Source: Notospermus geniculatus (lineage: Eukaryota > Nemertea > Pilidiophora > Heteronemertea > Lineidae). From it: 64,000 nt of DNA. Shown in pieces: positions 23,127-31,421 of this stretch. The position numbers and the translations under genes are program-made. The notes beneath the pieces were generated by a model, which was given only the letters and a program-made list of their open reading frames with translations, ran no database searches and was not told the DNA's origin. The stretch is taken from assembly GCA_002633025.1 (NCBI GenBank), contig NMRB01000369.1, forward strand, positions 22,515 through 86,514. Reading direction: 5' to 3'. Within the stretch, counting starts at the first letter, position 1; each line of letters starts with the position of its first letter.

Positions 23127-24550
23127 ATGAAACCATTTCAGAGCTTAAATCCTAAAGCGCATTACACACTCGAATACAAAAATAACGTACTGGACCAAGA
23201 TGCTTTCATTCGCCAGAACATTTCAGTGACACCATCAATATCGTTTCCTTACAATGTGATTGACATATTCCCAGACAAGCGGTCACCGAGAACGTTTTCC
23301 ACCTACAAGCAAGTCCAGGACTATATAAAAAGTGCAACCATAGCCACGTGGGGAAATCAATTTAAGTTTGCCCTGTACTGTGCTACCTACGGATGTGGGG
23401 TCTCCTGGAACAACCATATTAACCAGCAAGAGCCATTAGCACGCTCAATTTTTAGATTCCATGTGTATTTCACCATCAGAAAAATATTGCATCAGTTAAA
23501 AACACCTTTGCCTGGGAATCCTGACCATGACACAGCCAAGAACCCATATGACAAACAGGCATATGAACGATTGAAGCTTGAGTTCAATGTGAAACCTAAC
23601 TTTAACTATTTTAACCTTGGAAAAATTACAGCCAGTCCGCTTGGCATCACTATGACAGGCCAACACTATCTCAGAGATCCTACTGCGTTTCTGTTTAACG
23701 CTGACAGACATGGCTATACAAATATTGACCCGCGAAAATTATACATGGACACCTTGACATTTACGCATTCTGATGACTGGACCAATTTTATACTGCTGGA
23801 CAGTGAAGGCTTTACACGGGGTGGTATGTCCAGAATCAAAAATTATACATGGACACCTTGACATTTACGCATTCTGATGACTGGACCAATTTTATACTGC
23901 TGGACAGTGAAGGCTTTACACGGGGTGGTATGTCCAGAATCAATGAGTCCATCCGTACCTATGTGTACTGTATTTTAGGTGCTCAAGCGATGATGCGTCA
24001 AGATATTGATCAATCCATCGATACACAAAAACAATTTGCAAACTTGGTTGAAGATGCTATCCAAGGGCAAACGCTAGTGGACTCAGTTAAAACATTTCAG
24101 GAATCAGTTCAGGATACTGGCCTAAGTTTACTGATACGGTCACAGCAATCCTACAGTAATGCTGTGGCAAAAGTGGGCTCAAGGTTAGATTTCGCCGTGG
24201 GGATAGGTTTACAGTTAGTGCCCAGTGATATGCGATTGCATATTGGAGTGACTGAGGGTTACAACAACACACTTTTGACTGCAAATTCTAGCATGAAATT
24301 TGGAGTTAATGATCAGATAAATGTACGAAAGCGTCGAAGTGTCAAAGAAAAAAATAAATCGTCAAGTGGTGAGCCTTTGAAAATAAAAAATGAAAAAACT
24401 ATTTCAACTGCTCCTCCTCCTCCATCACCTGTTGCAACTGCTCCTGCCAAACCTACAGTTCCTCAACCGTCTGTTCCACCTACTCAAGATCATGCAGCAT
24501 TTACTCTCGGTCTCGTAGCTGTTGGTGTTCTGTTAGAACTTTGTAAATAA
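23127..24550 (+). pseudogene. Conserved Polinton protein of unknown function, frameshifted
   Basis: About 440 codons were interrupted by an exact 104-bp tandem duplication (23735-23838 and 23839-23942) that shifts the frame. The first part (23127-23861) carries FKFALYCATYGCGVSW and RSIFRFHVYF. The second (frame resumes at 23849) carries LLDSEGFTRGGM, NESIRTYV, a Gln/Asp-rich helical stretch, a basic KRR cluster, a Pro-rich run and a hydrophobic C-terminus (LGLVAVGVLLELCK). From recall, related proteins occur in invertebrate Polintons next to polymerase and integrase; a virion or genome-packaging role is only a guess. AATAAATG overlaps the start, and the stop abuts the integrase ATG. Confidence 0.7.
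23735..23942 (+). repeat. Exact 104-bp tandem duplication
   Basis: Two head-to-tail copies without visible mismatch (23735-23838, 23839-23942). 104 is not a multiple of three, so the reading frame is lost between them. Identity suggests a recent event. Confidence 0.95.
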
Positions 24551-25555
24551 ATGGAAGCTGAGTATGAGAAATATAAATATCCATCTGCAATGAAGTTTTA
24601 TAAAATCATGAAAAAGCACCATCCTGCGTTAACATTTGATGACGTTGACTCATTTATCAGGTCACAGAAAAGCTATCAACTTCACAAAAAGCCTAGGAAG
24701 CATATTCAAGGTCACATCATTGCATACCACGAAAATGCTCTTTGGTTCATGGACTTGCTTGACATGTCAAATTATTCAAGGAAGAACTCTGGGTACAAAT
24801 GGATTTTGCTTTGCATTGACACATTTACGAGAAAAGCCTATGCAGCTGCGTTGAAAAATAAAACTAAATTTGAAGTCAAAAAAGGCTTTGAACAAGTTTA
24901 CAATGACTCTGGACCAATCAAACTTATCATCTCTGACTCTGGAAGCGAATTTCTGAATAAACCAGTACAAGAGTTATTCAAAGAATTGCATATCAGACAT
25001 GACACAGTAGCTGTTGGTGATCACAACGCGCTGGGGTTAATTGACAGACTTAGTAGAACCATCAAAGACATGATTTTCAAAGATTTCACAGAGAAAAATT
25101 CAGTCAAGTGGGCTGGCCACTTACAAGATTACATTTCTGCCTACAATGACCGTCCGCATAAGGGCATTTTAGATTACACTCCAAATGAAGCTGCTGACCA
25201 TTCAGCTGAGTTACTCAATTTAAATTTGAAAAAATCAATGCCAGTTGAACACAATTTCTCTGTTGGAGATCTGGTCAGAAAGAAATTAGCTAGACCTATA
25301 TTTACTAAAGGCTATAAGCAAATTTGGACAAATAGAACTTATACTGTGAAAAGTATTGCTGGCGTTCATGCGATGTTGAACAATGACGAGCGTGTCAGAT
25401 TAGACGCGTTGCAGCAAGTGAAGGAACTTTCACCAATAGCAGAGGAGTCAGAAGTAGACATGACGGAAAAAGAAGCTAAACTTGGAAAAGTGCTGAAACA
25501 CAGAGAAGGGCTTGATCCTGAAAATATAATAGAGAAAAGGTTACGAGATAAATAA
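24551..25555 (+). CDS. INT: Polinton retroviral-type integrase (rve family)
   Basis: 334 residues. It inserts element DNA into the host chromosome by strand transfer. The RNase H-fold core has acidic residues at Asp68 (WFMDLLDM), Asp129 (IISDSGSEF) and Asp165 (GLIDRLSRT), with exactly 35 residues between the last two. The canonical third residue is Glu, so this is a D,D-35-D variant. The C-terminal ~100 residues hold an SH3/chromo-like segment (FSVGDLVRKK, FTKGYKQIWT, YTVKSI). An obvious HHCC zinc domain is absent; the N-terminus is helical. The ATG directly follows the previous stop (TAA|ATG), and AATAAA overlaps it. The frame is open over its full length. Confidence 0.93.
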   Translation: MEAEYEKYKYPSAMKFYKIMKKHHPALTFDDVDSFIRSQKSYQLHKKPRKHIQGHIIAYHENALWFMDLLDMSNYSRKNSGYKWILLCIDTFTRKAYAAALKNKTKFEVKKGFEQVYNDSGPIKLIISDSGSEFLNKPVQELFKELHIRHDTVAVGDHNALGLIDRLSRTIKDMIFKDFTEKNSVKWAGHLQDYISAYNDRPHKGILDYTPNEAADHSAELLNLNLKKSMPVEHNFSVGDLVRKKLARPIFTKGYKQIWTNRTYTVKSIAGVHAMLNNDERVRLDALQQVKELSPIAEESEVDMTEKEAKLGKVLKHREGLDPENIIEKRLRDK

Positions 25556-25993
25556 ATGGATCACATTAATATCGTTACAGGATTCACTTCGTCCAATACA
25601 GATGATATCATCACACTGCATGATCAGAATATGAAAAATATCAACGAAGAATTTGAAAAGATAAAAACTTTCCAAGCAGATATGGTTGATGCAAGCCAAA
25701 GTATAGATGATATAAAAAGGTTACAAGCAGACCTTCATTCGGATAAGACTGATACAAACCAACATATAGATGACATACATGAATATCTAAAACTTGTAGG
25801 CAGTTTTTTATATGCTGAGTTGAGTATGAGAAGAGGGTGGTCTACTGTGCCAGTTGAATTAAATCAGATTCCCACTCGATCTGACAATGCTGAATATCAT
25901 CGGCGTAGAACAGAGTTGAATGACAAATATAAGAGAAGAGTGATTGATTATGATGAATATTGGCGACGGCTCATGGAATTAAAACTTTCTTAA
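25556..25993 (+). CDS. Hypothetical Polinton protein, coiled coil
   Basis: 145 residues, starting at the ATG that abuts the integrase stop. Residues ~20-80 have heptad-like spacing (FEKIKTFQADMV, IDDIKRLQADL, HIDDIHEYLKLV), indicating a coiled coil. The C-terminal part is Arg/Glu-rich (YHRRRTELNDKYKRRV). I do not recognise a family. Its place between integrase and capsid suggests a structural or scaffold role, which is inference. Confidence 0.7.
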   Translation: MDHINIVTGFTSSNTDDIITLHDQNMKNINEEFEKIKTFQADMVDASQSIDDIKRLQADLHSDKTDTNQHIDDIHEYLKLVGSFLYAELSMRRGWSTVPVELNQIPTRSDNAEYHRRRTELNDKYKRRVIDYDEYWRRLMELKLS

Positions 25994-26017
25994 ATTTTTT
26001 TCTCATATAATAAATGG
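25994..26017 (+). promoter_or_regulatory. T-run plus ATAATAAATGG motif at the capsid gene
   Basis: Seven Ts, then CTC, then ATATAATAAATGGC overlaps the capsid start. Almost the same sequence sits at 30764-30788, and looser versions precede 30468 and the minus-strand gene at 34369. Recurrence at unrelated genes suggests a late-type promoter or leader element. Confidence 0.5.
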
Positions 26018-27243
26018 CTACGTACGGAAAGTATCTTGACACGACAAGAGAAAAAAGAATTGGTTTTGGACTCAAAGCCCATAGAAATTATATAGTCATC
26101 AATCACAACCCAAGCTCCATCAAACCTGGTGAAACATTGAATGTGAAAATGCCTCAATTGGAGCGAGGTCGATTGATTGTTCCTGATTCACTCAAGTTGA
26201 CTTTTAAGCTGACAACATCGACCAAAGCAAGTACGGCAGCTGATGCTGATGATGCTACATTTGTACCTAATGTTGGCAGAAATATTGTGGAACGCATCAC
26301 CACAAAACTTGGTGGCGAGATTCTGACTGACTTTGATAAGGCCTATATTTACAATACGTTCAAGGATTTTTGGTTGACTGACAATCAAAGGAAGAACCGT
26401 GTGCAGCAAGGCATTGATGATGAGCAGCGACAGGGGGCTAGTAAAAAAGATGCGCTGGTAACTGCGTTTGGGGAACGATACAGTATTCCCATTGAATCTG
26501 AGTTGTTCAACGACTTTATTCCCTACTATCCCTCAGCGATTGCACAAGCACTTGAATACAATATTCGGTTCAATGAAGCAAAATATGTGGTCGCAGGCAC
26601 AGCTGCCAGTAAAACTTATTCTGTGAGTGAAATTCAGTTGGAATATGAGACGGTTCAATCGGATGAGCTTGCTAGTGAAATTGAGGCCGACTATATGTCA
26701 GGTTACAGCTGGCTGATTGATAACATTCATCTGCTGAAAACTGAATCCATTGGCACAAACAAGCGTGTTAATGTCAATATCGACGTAAATCGCAAATCGA
26801 CTAAAGGTATACTGCTGTTCTTTCAGAAGAACTTTACTGAATATGCTTCAGAAAAGACTAGCTACCAAAATCCTGACATCACAAATGTAACCATCACCTC
26901 AGAAGGCATAAGTCATCGAATATACAAATCAGGTATGAAAGCCTGTAATCAGTGGGATGAAATTAAAAAACATTTCATGTCTGAACACCAAAAATTGACT
27001 GATGACACGATGATGACGATTGAAAAATATTATTGCAATCAAAAATTTGCGTTATGGATTGACTTGAGATCGACTGAAGATAATGAGTTGCACGGCACAG
27101 GAACTACAATGTCAAACATTAAACATGGTCTGCAGCTAGAATTGACTAGAAGTACAGATACTGAATATGACATGCTGGTTTACATTGTGGCAGATGAAAC
27201 TGTGAAAGTTCAAGACAAGCGATTGACAAACATCATTCATTGA
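26014..27243 (+). CDS. MCP: Probable major capsid protein (double jelly-roll)
   Basis: 409 residues. The order of motifs fits Polinton double-jelly-roll capsid proteins: an N-terminal beta-rich region (KMPQLERGRLIVPDSLKLTF), a helix-turn region with IVERITTKLGGE and a YIYNTFKDFW segment, the mid-region IPIESELFNDFIPYYPSAIA plus LEYNIRF, and a second beta-rich half (YSVSEIQLEYETV). It is somewhat shorter than many family members. The next gene is the packaging ATPase, the usual partner. The frame is fully open, which contrasts with the dead polymerase. Assigned from sequence pattern and position; a structure prediction would confirm it. Confidence 0.78.
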   Translation: MATYGKYLDTTREKRIGFGLKAHRNYIVINHNPSSIKPGETLNVKMPQLERGRLIVPDSLKLTFKLTTSTKASTAADADDATFVPNVGRNIVERITTKLGGEILTDFDKAYIYNTFKDFWLTDNQRKNRVQQGIDDEQRQGASKKDALVTAFGERYSIPIESELFNDFIPYYPSAIAQALEYNIRFNEAKYVVAGTAASKTYSVSEIQLEYETVQSDELASEIEADYMSGYSWLIDNIHLLKTESIGTNKRVNVNIDVNRKSTKGILLFFQKNFTEYASEKTSYQNPDITNVTITSEGISHRIYKSGMKACNQWDEIKKHFMSEHQKLTDDTMMTIEKYYCNQKFALWIDLRSTEDNELHGTGTTMSNIKHGLQLELTRSTDTEYDMLVYIVADETVKVQDKRLTNIIH

Positions 27244-27254
27244 TCAAATAAAGA

Positions 27255-27857
27255 ATGGATTATTGTGATTTGCCATTCAATATGTTAGTATGTGGCATGA
27301 CTGATTGTGGGAAAACGTATTTTATACTCAATTTACTAGAGCATGATTTCTTCAGACAATTCAACAGCATTGTGATTTTCTGTCCAACAATTCAGATGAA
27401 TAAAACGTACCAACGGCGATCATGGGTCAATTTAGATCAGAATATTTATATTTACCCTCCGCAGAACGTCAAAGACGACTTGAATGTTTGCCTAGAAGAT
27501 GCAGTCAACGAATTCCAGTCAGACGAATTACAGACACTGTTCATTGTTGATGACTGTGCTAATTTGTGGGAGTCAAAAAATAAATGTACCAAATTGACGG
27601 AACTCGCATTCTCAGGTAGGCATTTCAACATCTCTGTCTGGCTGTTGACCCAGAAATATAATGCAGTCTGCAAGGACTTTAGAGAAAATTGTAAACATAT
27701 GGTTGTCCACGCGATGAATGACCAAACTGCGCTGGATCAAATATTTAAAGAAAATAGGTGCATCAGCAGTGACAAATCTGCAGTGATTGAGCAGCTCGAT
27801 GCAGGCAAGAAGCTTTTACTGCGCAGAAAATTACCTTTTGATTTCCAGATTTTGTAA
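27255..27857 (+). CDS. ATP: FtsK/HerA-superfamily DNA-packaging ATPase
   Basis: 200 residues, the normal size for Polinton and adenovirus-lineage packaging ATPases. Walker A is GMTDCGKT (residues 14-21). Walker B is TLFIVDD (94-100). A sensor-like strand SVWLLTQ follows at 127-133. It would pump genome DNA into a preformed capsid. It is separated from the capsid gene by 11 bases that include AATAAA, and from the next gene by eight bases. No lesion seen. Confidence 0.92.
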   Translation: MDYCDLPFNMLVCGMTDCGKTYFILNLLEHDFFRQFNSIVIFCPTIQMNKTYQRRSWVNLDQNIYIYPPQNVKDDLNVCLEDAVNEFQSDELQTLFIVDDCANLWESKNKCTKLTELAFSGRHFNISVWLLTQKYNAVCKDFRENCKHMVVHAMNDQTALDQIFKENRCISSDKSAVIEQLDAGKKLLLRRKLPFDFQIL

Positions 27858-27865
27858 TAAATAAA

Positions 27866-28312
27866 ATGGAAGCTATTGATCAAATGAACGCCGTTGATCA
27901 AATGAGAACTGAGCTGCTGACACATTATCAGTCTGGTGCGCTTAGTAAACTTGGTATGAAAGTAAGTGATGCAACCATTAAAAAAGCAAGCGCTAAAAAC
28001 ATTGAAAAAATGCACAACGAATATCAAACGCGCTACAATACGCAGATGTCTGACGATCTTGTGTCAAATTTATTGTTTGGCTATACGCAGGCCATAAAAT
28101 ATTTATTTCCCACGTTAGACCAGAAAAAACTACATGAAAAATTGAACTCCAACATCATCATCAATATGGAGGTAAAGAAGCAGCTGGGGCAGTATATGAA
28201 TCCCACAGCGTTGGCTTTAGGTACCGTTGTAGCAAATACTGCAGAATCGACGCTTGACAGTGAAAAAGAAAAAATAGAAAATAAAATCGAAGACGTTGAC
28301 CTTGCCGAATAA
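27866..28312 (+). CDS. Hypothetical Polinton protein
   Basis: 148 residues, mostly helical, with a repeated N-terminus (MEAIDQMNAVDQMR), SGALSKLGMKVSDATIKK, an aromatic LLFGYTQAIKYLF segment and an acidic tail. No family recognised. AATAAAATG precedes the start, and AATAAA overlaps the stop (28309 on). It is convergent with the minus-strand Cys4 gene across a hairpin. Confidence 0.7.
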   Translation: MEAIDQMNAVDQMRTELLTHYQSGALSKLGMKVSDATIKKASAKNIEKMHNEYQTRYNTQMSDDLVSNLLFGYTQAIKYLFPTLDQKKLHEKLNSNIIINMEVKKQLGQYMNPTALALGTVVANTAESTLDSEKEKIENKIEDVDLAE

Positions 28313-28322
28313 AAAATATTTC

Positions 28323-28345
28323 GTTAAAATGTAAAACATTTTAAC
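28323..28345. terminator. Hairpin between convergent genes
   Basis: GTTAAAATG (28323-28331), loop TAAAA, CATTTTAAC (28337-28345): a perfect 9-bp stem in the 46-base gap between two convergent gene ends. It is symmetric, so it could serve both transcripts. Confidence 0.55.
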
Positions 28346-28510
28346 AAACTATTGTAGCTCAAGGCCAGTCAAGCGTTGCAAAATCAGCATAGATTTGAGC
28401 TACGGCTGGTTTTAGTTTGTCAGGAGGAGCAGTCAGATTGTAATGTTCACGTAATCGTTGCAAGATAAATTTGCTAAGAAAGAAATTTTTCCTTTTAAGC
28501 AAATGTTTTT

Positions 28511-29562
28511 GGCCGGGGTTATAGACACGGATCCGTTTCTCCAATACGATTATGGCGCTTGGAGACACGGATGATCCGTTTCCCGAACGGCCGGGTTATA
28601 GACACGGATCCGTGCCTCCAGGTTGATTATCGCTCTTGGAGACACGGATCCGTGTCACCACGGTGAGAATCGTCCTTGGAGACACGGATCCGCCCCGCCG
28701 GCGGAAAAGTGAACACCGACGATGACTGACGCACGGCGTTCCTCCCCCAGAAGAGTTTTCGACGTTTCAGGCCAAGCAAGTTGCCGCGACGGTCGACACG
28801 CAAGTAGGCCTAGGCCTACATTAAAATGGGCGTAGTAGGCCCTACTTTGTACGTTGAAATGTGGGGATTCACGTTTGTAGCACTATTTGAGGGTCATTTC
28901 TTATCTCTCCGTTATAGGCCGCCTTGGCCTACGTGGTGAATTTTTGTTTTGTAAGACATGTACCGGTAAGATCGGTAGGTCTAAACTTCAAAATAAAAGA
29001 AATCCATCCCAAAACCTCCAATCCACCCCAAAACCTTCCCCTGGCGTTCCTGGCCGCCCTTTTTTATGCAGGTTTTTTAGGCCTATGGACAAGGACATGC
29101 CCTGGAGGCGAACTTTTTTCCCTTTGAGTACGCCTATTTTCAGTAAAAAGGAAAACACGAGAGAGAAGAAAAAGGGTGAAAAAAGTCTCGTCCAAGCGGA
29201 GATTCGAACCAGGGACCTTTGGATTACTAGGCAAACGCCCTAACCGACTGAGCTACCGAGGCAGCTGGCAGTCAGTGGCGGTTAGCATGGTTAGCGTAGG
29301 CTGGGTCTTATTTTTTAATCCTATACATATAGGCCTGCCCTCGGTATCAAAAGGGTTTAGTAGGCCTTGAGGATGCCGCATCAGACAAAGAAAGACAAAA
29401 CAAACAAGTTGTAAACAATCATTGAATTTCGTGGCCCGCGAAAATACTTCTGATACATTAGCCCCTGGTGGCAGATTCTAGAACTAATCCTTGTGATATC
29501 CGTGTACGGAAGAGCGATTCCGGTCTTGCAGCCACGGATTTTCCGTGTCTATAACCACTTCG
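28511..29562. mobile_element. 1.05-kb TIR element inserted in the Polinton
   Basis: Subterminal inverted repeats GGTTATAGACACGGA (28517-28531) and TCCGTGTCTATAACC (29542-29556) lie 6 bases inside the ends. AATGTTTTT is duplicated at 28502-28510 and 29563-29571. The left end holds several GACACGGATCCGTGTC-type palindromic words. Words such as TAGGCCTA, typical of the flanking host DNA and absent from the Polinton itself, are common inside. A tRNA-like segment lies at 29198-29263. No transposase. Confidence 0.75.
29198..29263 (-). repeat. tRNA-like sequence inside the inserted element
   Basis: On the minus strand: GCCTCGGTAGCTCAGTCGGT (A box), an anticodon-arm-like CTAGTAA loop in a TTTG/CAAA stem, and GGTTCGAATC (B box). 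The acceptor and T stems pair poorly, so a functional Thr(AGT) tRNA is unlikely. The element may be partly tRNA/SINE-derived. Confidence 0.5.
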
Positions 29563-30041
29563 AATGTTTTTTCTCATCAAATTTTTTCCTCAGCTGATCG
29601 TAATCATTGATAAACCGAGGATCTGTAGCTAATTCAATAAATTTAGCACGATGTGCATTTGGTCTTAGCTTCAGACCGTTCCATTGATTGTATTCACTCA
29701 CGACAGCGATAGGACTTTGTTGGATTGCATTACTCCATAGCTCTGGAGTGGGATCATAGTAGTAGTTGTCAATTGTACCACAGTCGTAACAAACCACTTC
29801 TATGTCAAGACGTGTATAATCTAGGCTGAAACAATCTTGACACATCCAATGATTGCAATAGAGTGACACATACTTGCCAGCTATTTTTATTTGTTCTTTC
29901 AAGTCAGCTGTTTTTGATATTTCATAGATGTAGTAAGCTTGGTCCATTGGAGGTAATGTTTCACAGACTTTGTCATAAATTTCATCGAGTTGATCAAAGT
30001 ATACTGATATCATTTTAATTATTTTTATTGTTTAAATAAAT

Positions 30042-30197
30042 ATGGATGACATGTTTGAATTTAGTATACTTCTAGCTCTCACGGCAGGCGTATATTGTTT
30101 TTACAAATCATACAAATCGTATGTGGCACACCTGGAATATATAAATGATATTGATGAGCAAATAGCTGATTTAGAGGACCTTAAAAATCAGCATTGA
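30042..30197 (+). CDS. Micro-membrane protein 1 (51 aa)
   Basis: A small gene with N-terminal MDDMFEF, one hydrophobic segment (SILLALTAGVYCFY) and an acidic coiled tail (INDIDEQIADLEDLKNQH). Its first ~80 bases, leader included, are almost identical to the next gene, while the tails differ. AATAAATATG precedes the start. It is probably a membrane or virion-associated peptide; function unknown. Confidence 0.6.
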   Translation: MDDMFEFSILLALTAGVYCFYKSYKSYVAHLEYINDIDEQIADLEDLKNQH

Positions 30198-30215
30198 AAT
30201 AACGCTAGAATAAAT

Positions 30216-30386
30216 ATGGATGACATGTTTGAATTTAGTATACTTCTAGCTCTCACAGCAGGCGTATATTGTTTTTACAAATCGTATGAGGAACACATGA
30301 AATGTATGACTTATCTTCATAAGCGTATCATTAATATTGAGGCTGAACTGGCGCTTAAAAATCAGAATTGTAATTGTCACAATTAA
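30216..30386 (+). CDS. Micro-membrane protein 2 (56 aa), duplicate
   Basis: It shares the MDDMFEF start and the hydrophobic SILLALTAGVYCFY segment with the gene at 30042 (offset 174 bases). It then diverges to a tail ending in CNCH. The leader AATAAATATG is also copied. A conserved membrane part with free tails suggests duplication followed by divergence. Confidence 0.6.
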   Translation: MDDMFEFSILLALTAGVYCFYKSYEEHMKCMTYLHKRIINIEAELALKNQNCNCHN

Positions 30387-30467
30387 AATGTAATCATTAT
30401 GTAATCATTATGATAATCATTATGTAATTATTATGATAATCATTATTGGATATTTCTATAATAATAA
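30387..30467. repeat. TAATCATTAT short repeats upstream of 30468
   Basis: Five near-copies of an 11-12-base palindromic word (GTAATCATTAT / GATAATCATTAT) run between 30388 and 30446. They are followed by TTTCTATAATAATAAATG at the next start. It may be a regulatory spacer or simple sequence. Confidence 0.55.
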
Positions 30468-30764
30468 ATGAGTGATAACGATGAAATCAAACCTGAGATC
30501 ACAGAGGTCACTGTAAAGTCAGCTAAGCCAAAAGACCCTAAACGAGTAGCTTGGGGTAAAAAGCTAGGTCAAATGAATAAAGGAAGAAAGACACATGACA
30601 CAGCTGTCGAACCAGATCATACACCTGCTGAGTCAAATGCGATATATTTTGCTCCTCTTGCAGTCATTGGTGTGGGGGTCGCAGCCTATGTTATGTGGGC
30701 CTCAAAACCTGAGCAAAAATCTGCTCCACCGCCAGCACCCGCACGTCCAAAAAGAGAAATTTAA
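30468..30764 (+). CDS. Basic single-pass membrane protein of Polinton type
   Basis: 98 residues. A Lys-rich N-terminal half (KPKDPKRVAWGKKLGQMNKG) is followed by one hydrophobic segment (FAPLAVIGVGVAAYVMW, about residues 61-77) and a Pro/Ala-rich basic end. The DPKRV..GKKL pattern is one I associate with small Polinton proteins of unknown role. The start carries the T-run/ATAATAAATG-type motif. Confidence 0.7.
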   Translation: MSDNDEIKPEITEVTVKSAKPKDPKRVAWGKKLGQMNKGRKTHDTAVEPDHTPAESNAIYFAPLAVIGVGVAAYVMWASKPEQKSAPPPAPARPKREI

Positions 30765-30788
30765 TTTTTTTCTGTATATAATAAATGG
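30764..30788 (+). promoter_or_regulatory. T-run plus ATAATAAATGG motif, second copy
   Basis: TTTTTTTCTG followed by TATATAATAAATGGCTACG overlaps the start at 30785. It differs from the capsid-gene copy by one substitution and one inserted base, although the two proteins share no further similarity. Confidence 0.5.
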
Positions 30789-31021
30789 CTACGACGATTG
30801 ACACAAAAAATATTGTGAATACCGTTTACCATGCAGCTGTCCTGTCTGGACTCACGGTAGGTTACGGTATGGCAGCAAAGAAATTGTTGAAAAGTAACAT
30901 AGGAGATCCCAGCAAGCCTGATTTGATGGAGGCTCTAAAACTGACTGGAGCAGTGTCTGCTGCTATCATTACCAAGGGGTGGCTTGAGACTCAGGGTCTC
31001 CCAAAAGATATCACTAAATAA
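30785..31021 (+). CDS. Small hydrophobic Polinton protein (78 aa)
   Basis: An N-terminal helix (NIVNTVYHAAVLSGLTVGYG) and a second hydrophobic stretch (LKLTGAVSAAIITKGWL) suggest a membrane-active or membrane-embedded protein. The pattern TVYHA..GL.VGY and GDPSKPDL is, by recall, recurrent in Polintons. The stop directly abuts the next ATG (TAA|ATG). Confidence 0.72.
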   Translation: MATTIDTKNIVNTVYHAAVLSGLTVGYGMAAKKLLKSNIGDPSKPDLMEALKLTGAVSAAIITKGWLETQGLPKDITK

Positions 31022-31417
31022 ATGGCAAGCGTGATTGTTATGATGATAGCTGGGGCAGTCGCAAATGCTACCGCGTTTATTGGGGGAAATGCCATTTTTC
31101 ATGCAGTAGATGCGCAGAATGCTGGCGAAGAACGTAAACGACATGATTTAGCGATTGAAAAGTTGCAAAAACAATCTGCAGAGTGGAGTCAGAATCGAAT
31201 CAAACATTTAGATTTTCTTGCAGAACAACGGCAGAAAACCCACCAAGCACAATCAGATATCTTGGATATGAAAGATGCACTTAGAGCCTATGATAGAATT
31301 AATCCTCAGCCAGAGTTGACTCATTTTTACCAACCTAGCCAACCTCAGAAACATTATGAACAGGCTTACATAGCTGCCAGTGTCATTGGTTCGGCTGCCG
31401 CATCAAAATTGTTTTAA
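31022..31417 (+). CDS. Membrane-anchored coiled-coil Polinton protein (131 aa)
   Basis: The N-terminal hydrophobic segment ASVIVMMIAGAVANATAFIG is followed by a charged helix (ERKRHDLAIEKLQKQSAEWS) and a C-terminal AYIAASVIGSAAASKLF. The layout of one anchor plus coiled coil recurs in Polinton small proteins. No enzyme motif. AATAAATGG overlaps its start and that of the next gene. Confidence 0.7.
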   Translation: MASVIVMMIAGAVANATAFIGGNAIFHAVDAQNAGEERKRHDLAIEKLQKQSAEWSQNRIKHLDFLAEQRQKTHQAQSDILDMKDALRAYDRINPQPELTHFYQPSQPQKHYEQAYIAASVIGSAAASKLF

Positions 31418-31421
31418 ATAA

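Larger units (their letters stand above)
28359..30013 (-). pseudogene. Cys4 zinc-ribbon-like Polinton protein, split by a TIR element
   Basis: The minus-strand frame runs 30013 to about 29563, is interrupted by the 1,052-bp insertion 28511-29562, and resumes at 28510 to the stop at 28361-28359. Frame is maintained across the insertion if one copy of the 9-bp target duplication is discounted, giving about 200 residues. A CNHWMCQDC plus VVCYDCG pattern spaced by ~15 residues suggests a metal-binding ribbon. The C-terminal part is basic. I do not recognise a family; it lacks the catalytic motifs of the adenovirus-type protease. It is divergent from the two micro-membrane genes at 30042. Confidence 0.7.
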
